From the NCBI GenBank assembly GCA_963765295.1, contig CAVXVO010000005.1, positions 310,001 to 374,000 of the forward strand: a stretch of 64,000 nt of DNA, in the 5' to 3' direction. Below the pieces are notes generated by a model. The model did not search any database and was not told the DNA's origin. It saw only the letters and a list, made by a program, of their open reading frames with translations. The DNA comes from PALSA-612 sp963765295. Lineage in GTDB: Bacteria > Actinomycetota > Thermoleophilia > Gaiellales > Gaiellaceae. Below, piece by piece: positions 58,527 through 64,000 of the stretch (the stretch's first letter is position 1; each line of letters begins with the position of its first letter). Both the position numbers and the translations under genes were made by a program.

Positions 58527-58838
58527 CGGGCAGTGACACGGTTGTACGACCGCTGGGGCGTGCCGCGCCCTGGGCAACTCGCGGAGGTCGCGAGAGGCCG
58601 TGCTACGGTGCTCACCGTCCGCATCCGCTGCTAGGAATGTCCATCGTCACAAGGTGCGCAAGCTCCTCGGAGGACTCAGGGAGTGCCTGCACCAAACGTA
58701 CTGCCAGCAGGACATGTTGGTATTGGGGGAAAGCTAGACGTTCGAAAGGGGGGTGATGGCCTCGAAGGCAGGGATGTTTGTTGCAGTGCTGTTTGAGGAG
58801 GAGGAGAGAAGAAGTTGGAATCGAGAGGAGAGGAATCT
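58527..58838 (+). other. intergenic stretch before the large exoprotein gene
   Basis: 312 bp, lower in G+C than the rest, with no convincing ORF. It ends with a purine-rich run (GAGGAGGAGGAGAGAAGAAG...GAGAGGAGAGGAA) that provides the ribosome site of the next gene. No clear -35/-10 pair could be assigned. Confidence 0.4.
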
Positions 58839-60794
58839 GTGAAGCGACGCAAACTTGCACCAGCGGTTTTTTTCGCCGCTTTGCTGGTGGCTGCACTGGC
58901 AGCTGCGTCGGTGAGCGCAGCGACCTCGTCGCATAAATCGACGCAAGCCGCCGGCAAGGGCGTGCAGCTGAGTCCGAAGAAGAATGCGGCTCAAAAGGTC
59001 GGTGTCGGTCATTTCACACCGTCCGCGCCCCATCAGCCGAAGTTCATCAACGCACACGCACCAGCCAACGCACCGGCCATCAAGGCGCATGACCGGGGGA
59101 TCCCCGGCAAGCTGGGTCCGGCCGGACATGCAACGCCGAATGGCTCTGCCGCGGCCGGACAGGCACCTGTGATCGGTCCGCCGCATGCCCACAGCCTGCC
59201 GATCAAGTCGGGTGGGGCTGTTGCGAAAGCACGGGGTCTGAATGCCTTCAATCAGGATTCGGTCGGTGGGTACACCGACACGCCGCCTGACCAGGCATTG
59301 GCTTCGGGTAACGGCTTCGTGTTCGAGGCCGTGAACAACGTGTTCGCGATCAGCGACCAGAACTTCGGTCACGTGACCAATGCGGAGCCCATGGAGCAGT
59401 TCTGGGCACCGGCGATCCTGGCCACGGGCTATTGCTCGGTCTCTGATCCGAGGGTGACCTACGACAACGTCACGCGCAAGTGGTTCGTGACGGAGGTCGC
59501 TTATGGTCCGCCTGGTTGTGCTCCCGGCTCTGCTGTGTTCATCGGCGTGAGCACGACGTCGGATCCGTTGTCGATCTACAACATCTACGTCCTCGACACG
59601 AGCTTCGACGGGACGACCTGTGGGCCTGACGGTTGTCTGGCCGACCAGCCCCTGATGGGGATGGACAAGGCCGCGCTGTACATCTCGACGAACTCGTTCG
59701 ACTGGGATTCGCCGGCGTTCAACGGCGCCCAGATCTACATCATCGACTCGTCCGCTCTGGCGGCCGGGTTCATCTTCCCGAACATCGTCTACGGCGACCT
59801 CGGCGCGTTGTTCGCAACGCCTGAGGGTGTCGACGGCTGTGGTTCGGTCGGCTTCCCGCTCTCCGCGTACTGCTGGTACTCGGTGCAGCCCTCGTTGTCG
59901 CCGAACCTGTCACAGGTGACCGAGCATGGTGGCACGGAGTTCGCACTGTCGGCGCTCGACTGGTTCGGGTCGGTCGACAACCGTGTCGCTCTCTGGTCGT
60001 TCACGAACAGCAACTCGATCAGCGCGTTCTTCCCGACGATCTACGTGAACTACGCAATCGTCGGTACGGAGAGTTACGGCTTCCCGTTCACGGATACGCC
60101 GTTCTACTCGCCGTATGCGGAGCAGCCGGGGTCGGGCAACACGCCCTTCTGCGACTTCTCCGTGGGCCCGTTCTGTGAGCCTGGGCCGATTGCGAACAAC
60201 GACGACCGGATGAACCAGGTCCAGTCGGTCAAGCCGGCGACGACCGGGGCCCATCTCTGGTCCGGTGTGAACACCGACGCGCTCGTGCCCGACCCGCTTG
60301 GGCATCTGCACCGCCGGTCGGGGATCGCGTACTTCGACATCTCCGCAACCGCGTTCGCCGGTCCGTTCGTGGTGGCTGGCAAGGTCAACGGACAGGGTTA
60401 CGTCGCGAACTGGAACAACGACGTGGTCTTCCCGGCGATCGCCCCCTCGACCCCGACGGGGACGAGTGCTGCCATGGTCTACACGCTCACGGGTAACACG
60501 AACTTCCCGAGTGTTGCCGTTTCCAAGATGAGCGACACCGCTCCAGTCGCCAGCATCCCCGTGGTTCTCGCGGGCCAGGATGTACTGGACGACTTCGCGT
60601 GGTACTTCTTCGGAAGCCCGCGTTGGGGCGACTACTCCGCCGCCGTGACGGATAATCACATGGCGTACCTGGCGACGGAGTACATCCAGTTCCCGAGCTG
60701 TGACGATGCGACGTTCCTCTTCGATCCTTCGTGTGGAGGCACCCGCAGCGAGTTCAGCAACTGGGGCACTGGGCTTGTGAAGGTGAACGTCTAG
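58839..60794 (+). CDS. large secreted beta-propeller-like exoprotein of unknown function
   Basis: 651 residues. Signal peptide KRRKLAPAVFFAALLVAALAAASVSAA, a Ala/Pro/His-rich low-complexity segment to about residue 125, then a beta-rich domain with SDPRVTYDNVTRKWFVTEVAYG, GVSTTSDPLSIYNIYVLD, ADQPLMGMDKAALYISTNSF and IYIIDSSALAAG. This DPRVxYD...ST.DP...P..G.D..ALY.STN order recurs in uncharacterised secreted propellers. Several Cys pairs fit export. Codons use more A/T in third positions (for example GGT, TTG, GCA) than neighbours, suggesting different origin. GTG at 58839 with an AGGAGAGG site; a strong terminator follows. Confidence 0.82.
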   Translation: MKRRKLAPAVFFAALLVAALAAASVSAATSSHKSTQAAGKGVQLSPKKNAAQKVGVGHFTPSAPHQPKFINAHAPANAPAIKAHDRGIPGKLGPAGHATPNGSAAAGQAPVIGPPHAHSLPIKSGGAVAKARGLNAFNQDSVGGYTDTPPDQALASGNGFVFEAVNNVFAISDQNFGHVTNAEPMEQFWAPAILATGYCSVSDPRVTYDNVTRKWFVTEVAYGPPGCAPGSAVFIGVSTTSDPLSIYNIYVLDTSFDGTTCGPDGCLADQPLMGMDKAALYISTNSFDWDSPAFNGAQIYIIDSSALAAGFIFPNIVYGDLGALFATPEGVDGCGSVGFPLSAYCWYSVQPSLSPNLSQVTEHGGTEFALSALDWFGSVDNRVALWSFTNSNSISAFFPTIYVNYAIVGTESYGFPFTDTPFYSPYAEQPGSGNTPFCDFSVGPFCEPGPIANNDDRMNQVQSVKPATTGAHLWSGVNTDALVPDPLGHLHRRSGIAYFDISATAFAGPFVVAGKVNGQGYVANWNNDVVFPAIAPSTPTGTSAAMVYTLTGNTNFPSVAVSKMSDTAPVASIPVVLAGQDVLDDFAWYFFGSPRWGDYSAAVTDNHMAYLATEYIQFPSCDDATFLFDPSCGGTRSEFSNWGTGLVKVNV

Positions 60795-60835
60795 CTCGAT
60801 ATCACCCCCAAGTCGTCTCGCAAGAGGCGACACGA

Positions 60836-60869
60836 GAGGCGGCGGGGAAACCCGCCGCCTCTTTTTTTT
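60836..60869 (+). terminator. Rho-independent terminator
   Basis: An 11-bp perfect stem (60836-60846 with 60851-60861) closed by a GAAA tetraloop and followed by eight T residues (60862-60869). It ends the exoprotein transcript. This is the only textbook T-run terminator that I see in the window. Confidence 0.95.
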
Positions 60870-60886
60870 CCGGGCCGGCCGCGCGC

Positions 60887-61900
60887 TCAGCGGGCGAACA
60901 CATCGGCGCTACACGAGAAGACGAGCGCGGCCGGAACGTCGCCGAGCTCGACGCCCTGGAGCGACGGATCCGTGAGATCCGGTTCGACGCTCGCCCAGAC
61001 GTCCAGGCCGAGGGACGCGGCGCCGTTCGCCGAGCCGATCTCGAGCAGTTCGGAGACCGCGATGACCTGACGCCGGCCGGTCTGACGCCTGGCTGTTCCC
61101 TCCAGCTCCCGCAGCTCCTCCAGCGGGTCGATCCGCACGTTCGAGTCGGAGCCGATCGCCAGTCGGATCCGCCGTTCGAGCAGCCCCTCGAGCGGCGGGA
61201 AGCCGTCGCCGAGGTTCGCCTCGGTCGTCGGACACAGACACACGGTCGTGCCGGCGTCGGCGAGCATGTCGAGCTCCGCCGGGCTGGCGTGAGTGGCGTG
61301 GACGACGGTCGTCGACGGGCCTAGGCAGCCGCACCGCGCGAGCAGCTCGATCGGGCGGACGCCGTGCTCGGCGAGGCACTCCTCGATCTCGCGCGGCTGC
61401 TCGCACGCGTGCACGTGCAGCACGAGCTCCTCGCGTGCGGCGTACCGCCCGATCTCGGTCAGCCAGGCGGCAGAGCAGGCCCGCACGGAGTGGGGGGCGA
61501 GGCCAACACGGCCACCGCTCTCCCGGAGCCGCTCGATCTGGCCGAGGTAGTCCTCGACCGACTCCTGCCGAAAGCGCTCCAGGCCGCCACGCTCGTACGC
61601 CGCGAGCAGGAGGACGATCTCGATACCGGCGGCTCGAGCCGCGTCGAGGGCGGCGAGCGCCTCTGCGAGGCCCAGGTAGTGGAACTCGCCGACGGCCGTG
61701 TAGCCGGCGGCCCTCAGCTCGCGGAAGGTCTGCGCATACGTTTCGCGGACGGTGTCCGGCGCCTGCCGCTCGGCTTCCTGGAGCATCGACTCGCGCCACG
61801 CCCAGAAGTCGCCGCCGGCGCCACGCCCGCGCAGCGCACGCTGGAACGCGTGCGAGTGCGCCGTCACGAACCCCGGGAGCGAGACGCGACCATCCACCAC
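60887..61900 (-). CDS. HutF-like formimidoylglutamate deiminase family amidohydrolase, N-terminally short
   Basis: 337 residues of the amidohydrolase barrel. LPGFVTAHSHAFQRALRG (HxH), AVGEFHYLGLAEAL, LVLHVHACEQPREIEECLAEHG, VVHATHASPAELDML, VCLCPTTEANLGDGFPP and LAIGSDSNVRIDPLEELRELE match HutF, which hydrolyses N-formimidoyl-L-glutamate in histidine breakdown. The usual N-terminal beta-sandwich of about 60 residues is missing, with an in-frame stop just upstream of the GTG at 61900. No other hut genes are in view, so it may act on another amidine or guanidine. Confidence 0.8.
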   Translation of the reverse strand: MVDGRVSLPGFVTAHSHAFQRALRGRGAGGDFWAWRESMLQEAERQAPDTVRETYAQTFRELRAAGYTAVGEFHYLGLAEALAALDAARAAGIEIVLLLAAYERGGLERFRQESVEDYLGQIERLRESGGRVGLAPHSVRACSAAWLTEIGRYAAREELVLHVHACEQPREIEECLAEHGVRPIELLARCGCLGPSTTVVHATHASPAELDMLADAGTTVCLCPTTEANLGDGFPPLEGLLERRIRLAIGSDSNVRIDPLEELRELEGTARRQTGRRQVIAVSELLEIGSANGAASLGLDVWASVEPDLTDPSLQGVELGDVPAALVFSCSADVFAR

Positions 61901-61948
61901 TGGGACGAATTGTCACGCCCGCACCGGAGGGCGAGCGTTCGTGACAGC

Positions 61949-62542
61949 ATGAAGCCGATGGCCGTTTCGCGCCTTCACCGCTACCTCCCGAATGCGTTGA
62001 CCGTGCTCCGGTTCGCGCTCGTGCCGGTGTTCATCGTGCTGATGGTGCAGGCGAGCGGGGGGCACAGCTGGGCGGCCGGCGTCGTCTTCGCCATTGCCGG
62101 CGTCACGGATCAGATCGACGGCGCGCTGGCGCGGCGCTGGCACGTCGAGTCGGAGTTCGGCAAGTACGCGGACCCGCTCGCCGACCGGCTGATGATCGAC
62201 TCGGCCGTGCTGCTCCTCTACCTCGACGGCCGCCTGCCGTGGGTGGCCCTCGTGATCGTGTTCGGCCGTGACATCCTGCTGATCGCCGGCGCGCGCATCT
62301 TCCAGGCGCGCGGCTACGAGTTCTCCGTGAACTTCCTCGGCAAGACGGCCACGTGGGTTCTCTACCTGGCCGTGGGCTGCGTGATCGTCACCAACGAGGA
62401 CGACCGCTGGCCGCTGGTGCTGTTCTGGATCGGCGTCGGCCTGGCGATCGCTGCGGCCGTGGTCTATGCCGTCGGCGCGTGGCGGAGCGTGGGGAGGAGT
62501 TCGGGCGCCGGGCGCAAATCTCAAGTAGAGGTTGACCCTTGA
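61949..62542 (+). CDS. pgsA: CDP-alcohol phosphatidyltransferase (phosphatidylglycerophosphate synthase type)
   Basis: 197 residues with about five TM helices. YLPNALTVLRFALVPVFIVLM and the signature DQIDGALARRWHVESEFGKYADPLADR (D-x2-D-G-x2-A-R-x8-G-x3-D-x3-D) are complete. Uses CDP-diacylglycerol. ATG at 61949 gives KPMAVSRLHRY; start is not certain because a GTG lies eight bases upstream out of frame. In mycobacteria a related gene (pgsA2) lies a few genes before garA, as here. Confidence 0.93.
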   Translation: MKPMAVSRLHRYLPNALTVLRFALVPVFIVLMVQASGGHSWAAGVVFAIAGVTDQIDGALARRWHVESEFGKYADPLADRLMIDSAVLLLYLDGRLPWVALVIVFGRDILLIAGARIFQARGYEFSVNFLGKTATWVLYLAVGCVIVTNEDDRWPLVLFWIGVGLAIAAAVVYAVGAWRSVGRSSGAGRKSQVEVDP

Positions 62543-62593
62543 GCGGCCTGCTGCTTCAATGAGCCGGCCGGCCGACCCCGACGAAAGGGCCAC

Positions 62594-62836
62594 GTGGAAG
62601 CGCTTCCCGATCTCACCAAGCTGGGCGACGACGACCTCGAGCGTCTGATCGACGAGCTCGAGCGGAGGGAGAGCGAGGTCTCCTACGAGCGGCGGCTGCT
62701 GCAGGGGAAGATCGACATCCTCCGGGCCGAGCGGGTGGCGCGCAAGCGCGGGCAGTCGGAGGAGGAGCTCGGACACATCGACGTCGACCGTCTCAGCGAG
62801 ATCCTCGCCCGCAAGGCCTCACCCGAGGCGGAGTGA
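62594..62836 (+). CDS. RsiG-like c-di-GMP-binding anti-sigma factor candidate, single-motif form
   Basis: 80 residues forming two helices. Helix 1 (DDDLERLIDELERRESEVSYERRLLQGKIDILRAE) has E26, S30, R33, Q37 and D41, an exact match to the E-x3-S-x2-R-x3-Q-x3-D c-di-GMP signature of RsiG. Streptomyces RsiG has two such copies in one chain; this has one, as described for Rubrobacter RsiG, which dimerises. In Streptomyces RsiG sequesters sigma WhiG when c-di-GMP is bound. No whiG gene is in the window. GTG at 62594. It overlaps the FHA gene (GTGA). Confidence 0.8.
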   Translation: MEALPDLTKLGDDDLERLIDELERRESEVSYERRLLQGKIDILRAERVARKRGQSEEELGHIDVDRLSEILARKASPEAE

Positions 62837-63294
62837 GCCACATCTACTGCTCCGAATGCGGCTTCCAGAACTCCGAGGCCGCGAACTTCTGCGCCCGCTG
62901 CGGCGCCATGCTCGAGCACGAGGGCAGCGAAGTGGAGCAGACGCTCACCTACACGCCGGACCAGGTCGCCGAGGAGGCGCCGGCCGGCGTCGAGGGCATC
63001 GAAGGGCCGGCGCTGGTCGTCCGCTCCGGAGGCGGGCGCTCGGGCGAGGCGTTCATGCTGCAAGGCGAGCGCACGACGATCGGCCGCTCGCCGGATTGCG
63101 ACGTGTTCCTCGACGACGTGACAGTTTCCCGGCGGCACGCGGTCGTCGCCGAGGTCGACGGGCTCTTCGTGCTCGAGGACCTCGGCAGCCTCAACGGGAC
63201 GTTCCTCAACCGGCGGCGAATCGAGCAGGCGCCGCTCACCGACGACGACGAGGTGCAGATCGGCAAGTACCGCCTCGTCTTCCTCGCCCGATGA
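62833..63294 (+). CDS. zinc-ribbon and FHA domain protein (GarA-like)
   Basis: 153 residues. N-terminal double-Cys zinc ribbon (YCSECGFQNSEAANFCARCG), an acidic linker with the Thr-rich EVEQTLTYTPDQV where GarA/OdhI proteins carry a phosphorylated Thr pair, and a C-terminal FHA domain (RTTIGRSPDCDVFLDDVTVSRRHAVV ... LEDLGSLNGTFLNRRRI). FHA binds phosphothreonine, so a Ser/Thr kinase relay is likely. Its ATGA overlap with the MerR gene and the order match garA-Rv1828. Target unknown; GarA controls 2-oxoglutarate flux. Confidence 0.88.
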   Translation: MSHIYCSECGFQNSEAANFCARCGAMLEHEGSEVEQTLTYTPDQVAEEAPAGVEGIEGPALVVRSGGGRSGEAFMLQGERTTIGRSPDCDVFLDDVTVSRRHAVVAEVDGLFVLEDLGSLNGTFLNRRRIEQAPLTDDDEVQIGKYRLVFLAR

Positions 63295-63989
63295 GCGTGG
63301 CGACGACATACGAGCAGTCCGCCCAGGCACCGCGTCTGCAGACGATCGGCGCCGTGTGCCGCCGTCTCAAGGCGGAGTTCCCCGACATCTCGATCTCGAA
63401 GATCCGCTACCTCGAGGAGCAGGGCTTGCTCGCGCCTCGGCGCACGCGCGGCGGGTACCGGATGTTCAGCGAGGACGACGTCGACCGCCTCGAGACGATC
63501 CTGCGGCTGCAGCGCGACGAGTTCCTGCCTCTCCGCGTCATCCGGCAGGAGTTGGCGACGACGGTCCAGAAGGGCCGGCGACGGCAGCGACCCGTGCTCG
63601 CGACGGAGGAGCAGGAGCTGTCGCTCGACGAGCTCTGCGCCCGCGCCCAGATCGCTCCGGCCCTCGTCCGCGACCTCGAGGGCTTCGGCCTCCTGCAGCC
63701 GACCACCGTCCGTGGGGAGCGCAGATACCGAGAGTCGGACGTCGAGGTGGCCGCGCTCTGCGGTCAGCTGGCCGCCTTCGGCATGAGTGCGAGGCACCTG
63801 CGGACCTTCCAGACGTCGGCCGAGCGCAACGCCGGCCTGCTCGGCCAGATCACGGCGCCGGCGCTGCACGCGCGGAGCCTCGAACGCCGCCAGCAGGGGC
63901 TCGAGGATCTCCGGGCGCTCGGCGAGCTCGTCCAGGACCTCTCGCAGCTTCTCCTCTGGCAGAGCCTTCGCCGCCTCGCCACGGGCTGA
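63291..63989 (+). CDS. ftsR: MerR-family regulator of the FtsR/Rv1828 type
   Basis: 232 residues. An N-terminal MerR winged helix (LQTIGAVCRRLKAEFPDISISKIRYLEEQGLLAPRRTRGGYRMFSEDDVDRLETILRLQ) is followed by a second, effector-less HTH-like region (LDELCARAQIAPALVRDLEGFGLLQPTTVRGERRYRESDVEVAALCGQLAAFGM) and C-terminal helices. This two-domain form and the FHA neighbour are typical of Rv1828/FtsR, an activator of ftsZ in corynebacteria. ATG at 63291. The stop leaves only 11 bases before the window edge. Confidence 0.9.
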   Translation: MSVATTYEQSAQAPRLQTIGAVCRRLKAEFPDISISKIRYLEEQGLLAPRRTRGGYRMFSEDDVDRLETILRLQRDEFLPLRVIRQELATTVQKGRRRQRPVLATEEQELSLDELCARAQIAPALVRDLEGFGLLQPTTVRGERRYRESDVEVAALCGQLAAFGMSARHLRTFQTSAERNAGLLGQITAPALHARSLERRQQGLEDLRALGELVQDLSQLLLWQSLRRLATG

Positions 63990-64000
63990 CGGACGATAGG

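Overview
This window is about 70% G+C and codon third positions are almost all G or C. It is a chromosomal segment of a high-GC actinobacterium. Several traits point to a deep-branching, spore-less lineage such as Thermoleophilia (Gaiellales or Solirubrobacterales) rather than to Streptomyces or Mycobacterium: a single-motif RsiG-like protein (known from Rubrobacter), a one-chain glycyl-tRNA synthetase of the archaeal/eukaryotic type, a DHH-CBS-CBS tRNA nucleotidyltransferase, a DRG-type GTPase, and a sepF-yggT-divIVA order that runs into lspA. The placement is inferred from gene content only. I see no phage, insertion sequence, CRISPR array or plasmid functions.

Layout. 1-10 kb: nucleoside salvage (deoA, cut by the window edge), base-excision repair (mutM), a P1-type aminopeptidase, recO, a LigB-type dioxygenase fold protein, an acetyltransferase, an MFS exporter, glyS and an M20 amidohydrolase. 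9.7-14.1 kb: a pyruvate-phosphate dikinase regulatory protein and its target ppdK, separated by two small membrane peptides and a P-loop kinase. 14.2-18.1 kb: a surface-polymer acylation locus (MBOAT plus two SGNH hydrolases). 18.1-23.8 kb: rhomboid, ComB-like, gamma-glutamyltransferase, cupin, a DRG/TGS GTPase with a structured leader, and a VOC protein. 23.9-29.5 kb: an SOS mutagenesis group (imuB, a DUF6504-like gene, dnaE2) behind two tandem LexA boxes. 30-34.9 kb: a methyltransferase, a glycosyltransferase, an EEP nuclease, a class V aminotransferase, a frameshifted VOC gene and an HD hydrolase. 34.9-37.2 kb: murA, a degenerate hisB paralogue and ridA. 37.3-44.4 kb: the CCA-adding enzyme and the yggS-sepF-yggT-divIVA-yggU-traR-lspA-rluD group. 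44.4-54.6 kb: the conserved rpsB-tsf-pyrH-frr-uppS-cdsA-dxr-rseP-ispG-proS block, which joins translation, lipid-carrier/isoprenoid synthesis and membrane proteolysis. 54.6-60.9 kb: a less compact accessory stretch with secreted proteins (LytM peptidase, collagen-like protein, GH99-like enzyme, a 651-residue exoprotein) and one tRNA-Pro. 60.9-64 kb: a HutF-like deiminase, then pgsA, an rsiG-like gene, an FHA gene and a merR gene resembling the mycobacterial pgsA2-garA-Rv1828 neighbourhood.

Most genes are packed with ATGA, GTGA or even CTGA stop/start overlaps, so translation coupling is the rule. Several first genes have a TAnnnT box only 6 to 12 bases before the start codon, suggesting leaderless mRNAs. 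Three genes (MBOAT, VOC, rluD) each need a one-base correction to recover family-typical sequence, which looks like a pattern of read or assembly indels or very recent lesions.

The observations I would follow up first: a perfect 12-bp hairpin behind a 13-codon leaderless ORF ahead of the DRG GTPase; a nested 61-nt hairpin ahead of rpsB; a three-copy dispersed palindrome that ends transcription units; a HisB-fold protein that has lost its metal-binding motifs; and a c-di-GMP signature (E-x3-S-x2-R-x3-Q-x3-D) in an 80-residue protein next to an FHA gene and ftsR.
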